A stretch of DNA of 64,000 bases from Szabonella alba. GTDB lineage: Bacteria > Pseudomonadota > Alphaproteobacteria > Rhodobacterales > Rhodobacteraceae. The stretch covers positions 1 to 64,000 of the forward strand of contig NZ_JAESVN010000004.1 of NCBI RefSeq assembly GCF_016765775.1. Reading direction: 5' to 3'. Of this stretch, positions 32,277 to 41,032 are shown piece by piece. The notes beneath the pieces were generated by a model. That model ran no database searches and was not told the DNA's origin. It saw only the letters and a list, made by a program, of their open reading frames with translations. Each line of letters starts with the position of its first letter. Within the stretch, counting starts at the first letter, position 1. Made by a program: the position numbers and the translations under genes.

Positions 32277-33947
32277 ATGGCCGACGCAGCCATTCATGGC
32301 CACGACCATGACCAGCGCGGGTTCTTCACCCGCTGGTTCATGTCCACGAACCACAAGGATATCGGTATCCTTTATCTGTTCACCGGGGGGCTTGTCGGGC
32401 TCATCTCGGTGATCTTCACCGTCTATATGCGCATGGAGCTCATGGAGCCGGGCGTCCAGTACATGTGCATGGAAGGCGCGCGCCTGACGGCTGCCGCGCT
32501 GGAAGACTGCACGCCCAACGGGCATGTCTGGAACGTGCTGATCACCGCGCATGGCATCCTGATGATGTTCTTCGTCGTGATCCCGGCGCTGTTCGGCGGT
32601 TTCGGCAATTATTTCATGCCGCTGCAGATCGGCGCGCCGGATATGGCCTTCCCGCGCATGAACAATCTCAGCTACTGGATGTATGTCGCGGGCACCGCGC
32701 TGGCGGTGGCTTCGGTGCTGACCCCGGGCGGTAATGAGCAACTGGGTTCGGGCGTGGGCTGGGTGCTCTATCCACCGCTGTCGACCAATGAGGGCGGCTA
32801 TTCGATGGATCTCGCGATCTTCGCGGTCCACCTGTCGGGTGCCTCCTCGATCCTCGGCGCGATCAACATGATCACCACCTTCCTGAACATGCGCGCACCG
32901 GGCATGACACTGCACAAGGTGCCGCTGTTCGCCTGGTCGATCTTCGTCACCTCATGGCTGATCCTGCTGGCGCTGCCGGTTCTGGCGGGCGCGATCACCA
33001 TGCTGCTGACCGACCGCAATTTCGGGACGACCTTCTTTGACCCGGCGGGCGGCGGCGACCCGATCCTGTATCAGCACATCCTGTGGTTCTTCGGCCATCC
33101 GGAAGTCTATATCATCGTCCTGCCTGCCTTCGGTATCGTCAGCCAGGTCATTGCGACCTTCTCGCGCAAGCCGATCTTCGGCTATCTGCCGATGGTCTAT
33201 GCGATGGTGGCAATCGGTGTTCTGGGCTTCGTCGTCTGGGCGCACCACATGTATACGGTAGGCATGTCGCTGACCCAGCAAAGCTACTTCATGCTGGCGA
33301 CCATGGTGATCGCGGTGCCCACCGGCATCAAGATCTTCTCTTGGATCGCCACCATGTGGGGCGGCTCCATCGAGATGAAAACCCCGATGCTCTGGTGCTT
33401 CGGCTTCCTGTTCCTGTTCACCGTGGGCGGCGTGACCGGCATCGTGCTCAGCCAGGCGGGCGTCGACCGGGCCTATCACGACACCTATTACGTCGTGGCG
33501 CATTTCCACTATGTGATGTCGCTGGGCGCTGTCTTCGGGATCTTCGCCGGGATCTATTACTGGATTGGCAAGATGTCGGGCCGGCAATATCCGGAATGGG
33601 CGGGCAAGCTGCATTTCTGGGCCATGTTCATCGGTGCGAACCTGACCTTCTTCCCGCAGCACTTCCTGGGCCGTCAGGGCATGCCGCGCCGCTATATCGA
33701 CTATCCCGAGGCGTTTGCCTACTGGAACTGGTGGTCGAGCGTCGGGGCTTTCCTGTCCTTCGCGTCCTTCGTGTTCTTCATCGGAATCGTCTTCTACACG
33801 CTGAAGGCCGGCAAGCGGGTCGAGCAGAACAACTACTGGAACGAATACGCCGACACGCTGGAATGGACCTTGCCCTCGCCGCCGCCCGAACATACGTTCG
33901 AGCAGCTGCCGAAGCAGTCGGACTGGGACAAGGGCCACGCGCACTGA
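32277..33947 (+). CDS. ctaD: Cytochrome c oxidase subunit I, aa3 type
   Basis: This is the catalytic subunit of the aa3 oxidase, with haem a, haem a3 and CuB. The 556 residues have twelve membrane helices and the sequence is close to Paracoccus Cta[20 protein letters not shown] (CuB His cross-linked to Tyr), [11 protein letters not shown] (two His), and [17 protein letters not shown] (haem His pair) are intact. The ATG at 32277 has GGGAGG upstream, and the longer frame from 32061 crosses a terminator. Subunits II and III are not nearby, so ctaD stands alone as in P. denitrificans. Confidence 0.97.
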   Translation: MADAAIHGHDHDQRGFFTRWFMSTNHKDIGILYLFTGGLVGLISVIFTVYMRMELMEPGVQYMCMEGARLTAAALEDCTPNGHVWNVLITAHGILMMFFVVIPALFGGFGNYFMPLQIGAPDMAFPRMNNLSYWMYVAGTALAVASVLTPGGNEQLGSGVGWVLYPPLSTNEGGYSMDLAIFAVHLSGASSILGAINMITTFLNMRAPGMTLHKVPLFAWSIFVTSWLILLALPVLAGAITMLLTDRNFGTTFFDPAGGGDPILYQHILWFFGHPEVYIIVLPAFGIVSQVIATFSRKPIFGYLPMVYAMVAIGVLGFVVWAHHMYTVGMSLTQQSYFMLATMVIAVPTGIKIFSWIATMWGGSIEMKTPMLWCFGFLFLFTVGGVTGIVLSQAGVDRAYHDTYYVVAHFHYVMSLGAVFGIFAGIYYWIGKMSGRQYPEWAGKLHFWAMFIGANLTFFPQHFLGRQGMPRRYIDYPEAFAYWNWWSSVGAFLSFASFVFFIGIVFYTLKAGKRVEQNNYWNEYADTLEWTLPSPPPEHTFEQLPKQSDWDKGHAH

Positions 33948-33964
33948 TCCCGTGACAGATGCGG

Positions 33965-33992
33965 AAGGCCCCGGAGCGATCCGGGGCCTTTT
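33965..33992 (+). terminator. Rho-independent terminator of ctaD
   Basis: AAGGCCCCGGA (33965-33975) and TCCGGGGCCTT (33980-33990) pair perfectly, with TTTT from 33989. It confirms that ctaD is a single-gene unit. Confidence 0.9.
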
Positions 33993-34071
33993 GCTTTGGC
34001 CTCTTTCCCATCGTCCCGCGATCCGAGGGAACGCCGATCCTGCCCCAAGCTGAAACGGAGCCCCTGCCCCG

Positions 34072-34659
34072 ATGATCCTGTCGCTTTACCTTTCCGTTCC
34101 GCTGCTGGCGCTCTGGCTGGTTCTTCCCCTGCTGATGCGCCCGGCCTTCCGCAATGCGGGTCTGCCGCCCATGGCGGCGGCTACGGCCGTTCTGGCGCTG
34201 CTGTTCAGCGCGGTGATGGTCCTGCTGTCGGGTGACGGATCCGGGCCAGCCGATCCTGTCGCCGGGATGCCCGACAGCAAGACAACAGACCTGCCTTTTG
34301 ATCATCGCGGCTCAGGGCCGGGTCTGCTGCTGGATCTGGGGCTGGTCGGGCTGGCCCTGTCGGGAACGGCGCTGCTGGCCAAGGGGTTGATGCAGGGGGC
34401 AGCGCCCGGATTCGGCCTGCGGTTGCGGCGCTGGATGGCGGGGCTCGGGGCCTATGCCTTCCATGCCGGAACCGGGCTGATCGCCTTTCTGGCCTTGCGG
34501 CCCGCCGATCCTGCTGCGGCAGATGAGGCAGCACTGCAGACGGGTCTTCACTGGACGGATCAGACGGGAACAATTGCCGGGGCGCTGCTGTTCGCAGGGG
34601 CGGGGCTGGTGGTGCTGGCGCTGCTTTTGGCATTGCTGCGGCGGCTGCGCCGTAACTGA
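34072..34659 (+). CDS. Integral membrane protein of unknown function
   Basis: This 195-residue protein has about five hydrophobic segments, at residues 5-22, 34-52, 87-104, 120-141 and 165-188, with Arg-rich loops. No family motif is recognised. It begins 80 bases after the ctaD terminator and lies 12 bases before a DUF2244 gene, so they form a pair. A link with oxidase assembly is only a guess from place. Confidence 0.7.
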   Translation: MILSLYLSVPLLALWLVLPLLMRPAFRNAGLPPMAAATAVLALLFSAVMVLLSGDGSGPADPVAGMPDSKTTDLPFDHRGSGPGLLLDLGLVGLALSGTALLAKGLMQGAAPGFGLRLRRWMAGLGAYAFHAGTGLIAFLALRPADPAAADEAALQTGLHWTDQTGTIAGALLFAGAGLVVLALLLALLRRLRRN

Positions 34660-34671
34660 ACAGGTGCTTTG

Positions 34672-35169
34672 ATGCCCTATGAATGGCTTCCCCCCGAACC
34701 CGGCCCGGACGGCCCGCATCACCGCCTGCATCTGTGGCCGCACCGGTCCTTGCCCCGGCGCGGTTTCGTGCTGTTCATCGGGGCCACGGCGGCGCTGATC
34801 GCGCTGCCGCTGCTGGTGGTCATCGGCTCACCCGTCCTTTGGGGGCTGCTGCCCTTCTTCTGTCTGGCGCTGGCCGGGATCTGGATCGCGCTGAGGCGCA
34901 GCTATCGCGATGGTCAGATCCTGGAAGAGCTGCGCCTGACCGGCGACCGTCTGTTCCTGACCCGCCATGGCCCGCGCGGCGCAAGGCAGGACTGGGAGGC
35001 GAACCCCCATTGGGTGCGGATCGAACGCCATGAAAAGGGCGGTCCGGTGCCGCATTACCTGACACTGAGCGGCGGGCCCCGCCGGGTCGAGATCGGCGCC
35101 TTCCTGTCCGAAGCGGAACGTCTGCGGCTGGAACCCGAACTGCGACAGGCCCTGTCTGCGCGGCGTTGA
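34672..35169 (+). CDS. DUF2244-family membrane protein
   Basis: The 165-residue protein begins HHRLHLWPHRSLPRRGF, the typical DUF2244 opening, followed by two membrane segments (about 33-51 and 54-73) and a C-terminal soluble part RLTGDRLFLTRHGPRG with LTLSGGPRRVEIGAFLS. Function is unknown. Members are frequent near oxidase and respiratory genes in alphaproteobacteria, as far as I recall. The ATG at 34672 has AGGTG upstream. Confidence 0.8.
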   Translation: MPYEWLPPEPGPDGPHHRLHLWPHRSLPRRGFVLFIGATAALIALPLLVVIGSPVLWGLLPFFCLALAGIWIALRRSYRDGQILEELRLTGDRLFLTRHGPRGARQDWEANPHWVRIERHEKGGPVPHYLTLSGGPRRVEIGAFLSEAERLRLEPELRQALSARR

Positions 35170-35287
35170 CCGGACCCTCCGGTATCTGTGCGTCTGCCAT
35201 GCCTGCACCCCGGCGCGTCTTTGCCGCCTTGGAGAGGCCTTCCTGCGGGAGGCCTTCACCCCGCCGGAAATCAGCCCCGCCCGGGGA

Positions 35288-35767
35288 TCAGCTCAGCCGG
35301 GATTTGACCATCGGGCCGACAGCCGCGAAATCCATCTGCCCGGTGTAATGCGATTTCAGCTCACCCATCACCTTGCCCATGTCCCGGATGCCCGAAGCCC
35401 CAACGGCCGTGATCGCCTTGCCGATCGCGGCGTCAACCTCTTCGGGGGAAAGCTGCCGGGGCAGGAATTCCTCGATCACCTTGATCTCGTCCAGTTCCTT
35501 CTGCGCCAGTTCCAGACGGCCGCCCTCTTCATAGACGCGCGCACTTTCCTGACGCTGCTTGACCATGCGAGACAGGATCGCGGTGATCGCGGCCTCATCG
35601 ACGCCGCCTTCACCTTCGGCATTTCCGGTGCCACCCTCTTGCCCGCGTAGCGCTATTTCACGGTCCTTGATCGCGGCATTGATCAGCCGCAGCGTCGAGA
35701 GCCGGTCCGCCTCCCGCGCGCGCAGGGATTCCTTCAGGGCGATCTGAAGTTTCTCGCGAAGTGTCAT
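35288..35767 (-). CDS. GatB/YqeY-domain protein
   Basis: The 159-residue protein has the helical YqeY fold: REKLQIALKESLRAREADRL, TLRLINAAIKDREIA, LSRMVKQRQESARVYEEGGR, EEFLPRQLS and MGKVMGELK. It is related to the tail domain of GatB that contacts tRNA, but its own role is not established. AGAGGT precedes the ATG at 35767. It is divergent from carA, with 234 bases between. Confidence 0.9.
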   Translation of the reverse strand: MTLREKLQIALKESLRAREADRLSTLRLINAAIKDREIALRGQEGGTGNAEGEGGVDEAAITAILSRMVKQRQESARVYEEGGRLELAQKELDEIKVIEEFLPRQLSPEEVDAAIGKAITAVGASGIRDMGKVMGELKSHYTGQMDFAAVGPMVKSRLS

Positions 35768-35892
35768 TCTGGGACCTCTGGCTGACATCATGATGTGCAC
35801 CCCGGCAACAGGCCGGGTTTGGGGCCGGACCCGCAGCGGACCCGGAAAGCCATGATCCTATCCGATGCACCGATCCGTCGCAACCATCGGCA

Positions 35893-35922
35893 TTGTCGAT
35901 AAGGCATTGATTTTTATATATA
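35893..35922 (+). promoter_or_regulatory. Likely promoter of carA
   Basis: TTGTCG (35893-35898) and TATATA (35917-35922) are 18 bases apart inside an AT-rich island (ATTGATTTTTATATATATTCC) that stands out in the local GC-rich DNA. It lies 80 bases before the carA start. Confidence 0.5.
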
Positions 35923-36001
35923 TTCCATTTCACCCCCTGGCCTTGACCCCAGCCGCCCCTGCCCGTAGTGTCCGCGAAATCCGGCCAGAGAGAGTCGTCC
36001 C

Positions 36002-37168
36002 ATGCCCCATTCTTCCGATAGTTCTGCAATTCCAACCGCTTGCCTTGCGCTGGCCGATGGCACGCTGTTCTATGGCAAGGGGTTCGGCGCGGTCGGGGAA
36101 ACGGTGGCCGAACTGGTCTTCAACACCGCGATGACCGGCTATCAGGAAATCATGACCGATCCGTCCTATGCCGGGCAGGTCGTCACCTTCACCTTCCCGC
36201 ATATCGGCAATACCGGTGTGACCCCCGAGGATGACGAGACGACCGATCCGGTTGCCGCCGGAATGGTCGTGAAATGGGACCCGACCGAGCCGTCGAACTG
36301 GCGCGCTGCGGGAGAGTTGACGCAATGGCTGGCCGCCAAGGGCCGTATCGGCATCGGCGGGCTGGACACGCGCCGCCTGACGCGGGCGATCCGGCAGCAG
36401 GGCGCGCCGCATGTGGCACTGGCGCATGATCCGTCCGGCAAGTTCGATATCGAGGCGCTTGTGGCCAAAGCACGCGGCTGGAAAGGTCTGGTCGGGCTGG
36501 ACCTTGCCAAGGATGTGTCCTGCACCCAAAGCTATCGCTGGGATGAAAAACGCTGGGCATGGCCCGAAGGCTATACACGGCGCGAAGGTCCGGGTCTGCG
36601 CGTGGTGGCCATTGATTATGGCGCGAAACGCAATATCCTGCGCTGCCTTGCCAGCGCAGGATGTGAGGTGACCGTGCTGCCCGCGACCGCCACGGCGGCC
36701 GATGTTCTGGCGCAGAATCCCGAAGGCGTGTTCCTGTCCAATGGTCCCGGCGATCCGGCGGCGACCGGCGATTACGCCGTGCCGATGATCCGCGGTGTGC
36801 TGGAGGCCGATCTGCCGGTATTCGGCATCTGTCTGGGCCATCAGATGCTGGCGCTGGCGCTTGGGGCCCGGACCGTCAAGATGAATCACGGTCATCACGG
36901 CGCGAACCACCCGGTCAAGGACATGGAGACCGGCAAGGTCGAGATCACCTCGATGAACCACGGTTTCACCGTGGACAGCCAGACCCTGCCCCAAGGCGTT
37001 CGCGAAACCCATGTCAGCCTGTTTGACGGGTCGAACTGTGGCATCGCGGTCAATGGCAGGCCGGTGTTTTCGGTGCAGTATCACCCCGAGGCAAGCCCCG
37101 GCCCGCAGGACAGCTATTACCTGTTCGAACGATTCGCCGAGGCGATGCGCGCCCGCCGCGCGGCCTGA
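36002..37168 (+). CDS. carA: Carbamoyl-phosphate synthase small (glutaminase) subunit
   Basis: CarA takes ammonia from glutamine and channels it to CarB for carbamoyl phosphate, feeding pyrimidine and arginine synthesis. The 388 residues show the N domain (FNTAMTGYQEIMTDPSYAGQ, GGLDTRRLTRAIR) and the class I amidotransferase domain with FGICLGHQMLALALGA (Cys nucleophile) and QYHPEASPGP (His-Glu). FLSNGPGDP is also diagnostic. carB is not in the window, so the subunits are unlinked at this distance. Confidence 0.98.
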   Translation: MPHSSDSSAIPTACLALADGTLFYGKGFGAVGETVAELVFNTAMTGYQEIMTDPSYAGQVVTFTFPHIGNTGVTPEDDETTDPVAAGMVVKWDPTEPSNWRAAGELTQWLAAKGRIGIGGLDTRRLTRAIRQQGAPHVALAHDPSGKFDIEALVAKARGWKGLVGLDLAKDVSCTQSYRWDEKRWAWPEGYTRREGPGLRVVAIDYGAKRNILRCLASAGCEVTVLPATATAADVLAQNPEGVFLSNGPGDPAATGDYAVPMIRGVLEADLPVFGICLGHQMLALALGARTVKMNHGHHGANHPVKDMETGKVEITSMNHGFTVDSQTLPQGVRETHVSLFDGSNCGIAVNGRPVFSVQYHPEASPGPQDSYYLFERFAEAMRARRAA

Positions 37169-37239
37169 TCCCCGCCGGGACAGACGCGGGCGCCCGTATC
37201 ACGCAGGCGCGCACCTTTTCACCCTCTTTCCAGATCTGG

Positions 37240-37289
37240 TGGCCCATTCCGCCCCTTCCGCAACCTGTGGAAGGGGAGCTGGTGGGCCA
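37240..37289. promoter_or_regulatory. Interrupted inverted repeat upstream of the glycosyltransferase gene
   Basis: TGGCCCA (37240-37246) pairs with TGGGCCA (37283-37289), and CCCCTTCC (37252-37259) with GGAAGGGG (37269-37276). No T run follows, so it may be a regulatory RNA structure or protein site rather than a carA terminator. Confidence 0.4.
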
Positions 37290-37317
37290 AACTAAATTCC
37301 TGTGGATATCTCTGGGG

Positions 37318-37332
37318 TTAACTATCCGTTAA
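37318..37332. promoter_or_regulatory. CtrA-type binding box (TTAA-N7-TTAA)
   Basis: TTAA at 37318-37321 and TTAA at 37329-37332 are exactly 7 bases apart, within GTTAAC-TATCC-GTTAAC. This is the CtrA full-site consensus. It sits 41-62 bases before the possible starts of the glycosyltransferase gene. Confidence 0.6.
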
Positions 37333-37372
37333 CTCCGCGCCCCCGAGGCTGGGCCTCTGGCCGGGCTCTCCG

Positions 37373-39337
37373 GTGTTTGATCCCGGGGATGCCATGGTTG
37401 CCCTGAAATACGGTTTCCCGCCTTCTGGCGCGAAGGTCCAGGGTGCCGTTGCCCCGGCGTCCCTGACGGCTCCGATGACAGGAACTGACGCCACGGCGAC
37501 AGGTGAAACCGCGCGCAGGCTGCGCCGGATGCCGGTTCCCCCGGCGCATGGCTTCGGTGTCTCGCTGCTGAAACAAGGACTTGTTTCCGCGCAAACGCTG
37601 GTTCTGGCCCTGACATTGCAGCGGCGTCATGGCGGCAGGCTGGCCGATATCCTGCTGGCGCAGGGTCTGATCGCCCCTGACCTTTTGCATATGGCCATGT
37701 CGCGCTACTGGTCGCTGCCTCTGATCGACGCCGATCGCCACCCGCCCGATCCGGGTCTGGTTGAGCGGCTGGGGCCGGTCGATTGCCTGCGTGAGGGGCT
37801 ATTGCCGATCCGCAGCAACGGACAGGTCACGCTGGTCGCTACCGCCCGGCCCGAGGATTTTGCCAGGCATCACCCCTGGCTGACCGCGCGGCTTGGCCCT
37901 GTCATGGCGGCGCTGATGCCGGCCGATCAGATCGAAACCGCGCTGCGGGTCGGTTTCGGCGCAAGGCTGGCGCGGCGGGCCGAGGAACGGGTGCCTGCCG
38001 CCGAAAGCTGCCGCAACTGGCGCAGCGGGCCGATGGCGCTGCGGGCCGGGCTGGTCCTTGCGGTTCTGGCGATGGCAGTATGGCTTGCGCCGCTTTCATT
38101 GGGGCTTGCCCTTGTGATCTGGGCCAGTGTGACACTGCTTCTGACGACGCTGTTGCGACTGGCGGCCCTGATCGCCGCATTGCGACCGGCCCCATCCGCC
38201 CCCCCGCCCGTGCCGATCCTGCGATTGCCTATGGTCTCGGTCATGGTGGCCCTCCATCGCGAGGATGATATCGCCCCGCGCCTGATCCGGCGGCTGGAGC
38301 GGATAGATTATCCCCGCGATCTGCTGGATGTGCTGCTGGTGGTTGAGGAAAAGGACAGCGCAACGCGCGCAGCACTGGCCGGGTCAGGCCTGCCGCAATG
38401 GATGCGCGTGGTTGTGGTGCCCGACGGGGTGCTCAAGACCAAACCCCGCGCGCTGAACTATGCGCTGGACCTGTGCCGTGGGTCCATCATCGGCGTCTAT
38501 GATGCCGAGGACGCACCCGAACCCGCGCAGATCCACAAGGTGGTCACGCGGTTTCACCAGCGTGGCCCCGAGGTGGCCTGCCTGCAAGGCGTGCTGGATT
38601 TCTACAACAGCCGCACCAACTGGCTGTCGCGCTGTTTTACGCTGGAATATGCGACATGGTTCCGCATCATCCTGCCGGGTCTGGCACGGCTGGGGCTGGT
38701 CATTCCGCTGGGCGGCACAACGCTGTTCTTCCGCCGCGCCGCCTTGGAAGGCTTGGGCGGATGGGACGCCCATAACGTAACGGAAGATGCCGATCTGGGC
38801 GTGCGGCTGGCCCGGCATGGCTATCGCACCGAATTGCTGGATACCGTGACCGGCGAGGAAGCGAATTGCCGCACCCTGCCCTGGATCCGGCAGCGGTCCC
38901 GCTGGCTCAAGGGCTATATGGTGACATGGATGGTGCATATGCGCGATCCGGCCCTGCTGTGGCGGCAATTGGGGGCATGGCGCTTTGCCGGGTTCCAGAT
39001 CCTGTTTCTGTGCACGCTGTCGCAATTCCTGCTGGCGCCGCTGTTGTGGAGTTTCTGGATCATCGCCTTCGGCATGGATCATCCACTGGCAAACATCATG
39101 CCGGGCGGGTCGATGGGTTGGCTGCTGCTGTTCTTTCTTGCAACCGAAGTGATCGGAATGCTTGTCAATCTCGAAGGGCTGCGCCGGATCGGATACCGGA
39201 TCAGCCCGTTCTGGGTGCCCAGCCTGCATTTCTATTTTCCGCTGGCCGCACTGGCCTCATACAAGGCTTTGTGGGAACTGGTTCTGCGCCCGTTTTATTG
39301 GGACAAGACCAGCCACGGGCATTTCGATCCGAAATGA
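37373..39337 (+). CDS. Membrane glycosyltransferase family 2 with N-terminal MshEN (GspE-N) domain
   Basis: The 654-residue protein joins two modules. Residues about 60-190 (VSLLKQGLVSAQTLVLALTL, GRLADILLAQGLI, RYWSLPLID) match the GspII_E N-terminal/MshEN fold, often a c-di-GMP sensor. After two membrane helices (about 225-265) a processive GT2 domain follows with VYDAEDAPEP (DxD), TEDADLG and QRSRW (QxxRW), then three or four more membrane helices. It likely makes a surface polysaccharide at the inner membrane. The start may be GTG 37373 or ATG 37394, and neither has a strong ribosome site. A CtrA-type box lies just upstream. Confidence 0.85.
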   Translation: MFDPGDAMVALKYGFPPSGAKVQGAVAPASLTAPMTGTDATATGETARRLRRMPVPPAHGFGVSLLKQGLVSAQTLVLALTLQRRHGGRLADILLAQGLIAPDLLHMAMSRYWSLPLIDADRHPPDPGLVERLGPVDCLREGLLPIRSNGQVTLVATARPEDFARHHPWLTARLGPVMAALMPADQIETALRVGFGARLARRAEERVPAAESCRNWRSGPMALRAGLVLAVLAMAVWLAPLSLGLALVIWASVTLLLTTLLRLAALIAALRPAPSAPPPVPILRLPMVSVMVALHREDDIAPRLIRRLERIDYPRDLLDVLLVVEEKDSATRAALAGSGLPQWMRVVVVPDGVLKTKPRALNYALDLCRGSIIGVYDAEDAPEPAQIHKVVTRFHQRGPEVACLQGVLDFYNSRTNWLSRCFTLEYATWFRIILPGLARLGLVIPLGGTTLFFRRAALEGLGGWDAHNVTEDADLGVRLARHGYRTELLDTVTGEEANCRTLPWIRQRSRWLKGYMVTWMVHMRDPALLWRQLGAWRFAGFQILFLCTLSQFLLAPLLWSFWIIAFGMDHPLANIMPGGSMGWLLLFFLATEVIGMLVNLEGLRRIGYRISPFWVPSLHFYFPLAALASYKALWELVLRPFYWDKTSHGHFDPK

Positions 39338-39411
39338 CGACGCCCGCTGCCCATGCCAGCGCCCCGCCGCAAGGACCGGCTGCCACGCGGGCCCACCCGA
39401 CCCCTCCCGGC

Positions 39412-40056
39412 TCAGCGCGTGCGCAATTCCCCGGCATCAATCCGCAGCCGTGTCTCGAATGCGCGCGAGATATGGGTGCGCAGCGCCTGATAGGCGGCCT
39501 CACCGTCGCGCGCCTCGATCGCATCGACGATCGCCTCATGTTCGGCCAGACCGGCCATATCACGTCCCTCGGCGGCAAAGGACGTATTGGCCATCAAGGC
39601 CATTGACCGATGCACCAGATCCAGTTGCTGGACCAGAAAGCGGTTATGCGATGCCAGATGGATCTGTTTGTGAAACCGCTTGTTCGCACGGCTCAGCGCG
39701 CGGGGATCACCCCCCAGCAGGGCCTTGTCCTCATTGACCATGGCGCGCAGGACGCGCTGTTCCTCATCACTGGCATGGCGGGCGGCCAGACGTGCGGCCA
39801 GCCCTTCAAGCTCGGTGCGCACGGCATAAAGTTCGGCCAGCTGGTTATGGTCGAGCGAGGCCACGATCAGGCTGCGCCCGTCCCGCGTCAGCATCGACTG
39901 GGTTTCCAGCCGCTGCAGCGCCTCCCGCACCGGCGTGCGCGAAACCCCCAGCCGCTCGGCCAGTTCCGACTCCACCAGCCTGTCGCCGGGCTTGTAGGTG
40001 CCCGCGTCAATGGCTTCGAGGATCAGACTATAGGCATCTTTCTGCACGACGCGCAT
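39412..40056 (-). CDS. GntR-family transcriptional regulator (FCD type)
   Basis: The 214-residue regulator has an N-terminal winged helix (LILEAIDAGTYKPGDRL, ELAERLGVSRTPVREALQRL) and a helical FCD ligand domain with NKRFHKQIHLASHN and EHEAIVDAIEARD, whose His and Asp bind metal or carboxylate. The start at 40056 has GGAGGGAGC upstream. Neighbours do not point to an obvious catabolic operon, so its ligand is unknown. It converges with the glycosyltransferase gene and diverges from the HAD gene. Confidence 0.92.
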   Translation of the reverse strand: MRVVQKDAYSLILEAIDAGTYKPGDRLVESELAERLGVSRTPVREALQRLETQSMLTRDGRSLIVASLDHNQLAELYAVRTELEGLAARLAARHASDEEQRVLRAMVNEDKALLGGDPRALSRANKRFHKQIHLASHNRFLVQQLDLVHRSMALMANTSFAAEGRDMAGLAEHEAIVDAIEARDGEAAYQALRTHISRAFETRLRIDAGELRTR

Positions 40057-40153
40057 GCTCCCTCCGCTTTGCGCGGAGGTTAGCCCCGCCCTGCCCGCCG
40101 CATCAAGCGGCAATCCGTTGCAAGCCAGCCCCGGCCCAGGCTAGGATCGCGCC

Positions 40154-40810
40154 ATGACAATGCCAGAATTCCACAATGTCCGCGCCTGGGTCTTTGATCT
40201 GGACAATACGCTTTACCCGCCCTCGGCGCGGCTTTTCGACCAGATCGAGATCCGCATGACCGATTGGGTGATGCAGGCGCTGCGTGTCGAACGCGATGAG
40301 GCCGACCGCCTGCGCCGCCATTACTGGCAGCTTTACGGCACCACGCTGGCGGGGCTGATGTCTGAACACGGGGTTGATCCGGCACCCTATCTGACCTCGG
40401 TGCATGATATCACGCTGGACCATCTGGAACAGGATCTGCCGCTGGCCCGGGCGATCTCCGCCCTGCCGGGGCGGCGCATCGTCTATACCAACGGATCGCG
40501 CCCCTATGCAGAACGCGTGATCGAGGCGCGGGGGCTTTCGGGCCTGTTCGATGCGGTCTACGGCGTCGAACATGCGGGCTTTCGCCCCAAGCCCGAACGC
40601 GCGGCCTTTGAGACGATCTTTACCGCCGATGGCATCGACCCCGCCACTGCCGCGATGTTCGAGGATGATCCGCGCAACCTTGCCGCCCCACATGACATGG
40701 GGATGCGCACCGTCCATGTCGCTCCGCTGCCAGCCCCCGCCCCGCATATTCATCACCATACCGATGATCTGGCGGGTTTCCTGTCGCGGCTGCTGCCGGG
40801 CCCGGGCTGA
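40154..40810 (+). CDS. HAD-family pyrimidine 5'-nucleotidase
   Basis: The 218-residue protein shows HAD motif I as WVFDLDNTLYP, motif II IVYTNGS, motif III Lys in GFRPKPERAAF and motif IV FEDDPRNL. FDLDNTLYP and the overall pattern match the Sdt1/pyrimidine 5'-nucleotidase subgroup common in alphaproteobacteria. It probably dephosphorylates UMP/CMP or damaged nucleotides. The C terminus HIHHHTDDLAGFL is also typical. Confidence 0.88.
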   Translation: MTMPEFHNVRAWVFDLDNTLYPPSARLFDQIEIRMTDWVMQALRVERDEADRLRRHYWQLYGTTLAGLMSEHGVDPAPYLTSVHDITLDHLEQDLPLARAISALPGRRIVYTNGSRPYAERVIEARGLSGLFDAVYGVEHAGFRPKPERAAFETIFTADGIDPATAAMFEDDPRNLAAPHDMGMRTVHVAPLPAPAPHIHHHTDDLAGFLSRLLPGPG

Positions 40811-41032
40811 GACCATCTGCCGCAGCGCATCATCCCGCCGGATGGGGCCGGACTGTGACCCCGCGCGAAAGCGGGGCGAATCGCAATCATGCTTGCCTCG
40901 GCAATCCTCGCAGGCCTGAGCCCGATCCTGCCCCCCCTAACTCTGCAGTTGCGTAAATCTGCCGCAACATCGCTTTACCGCTTGGATCTGGCCCCCAGTG
41001 GCCGCTAGATGAATGCGGAAAGGTGGTTCGGA

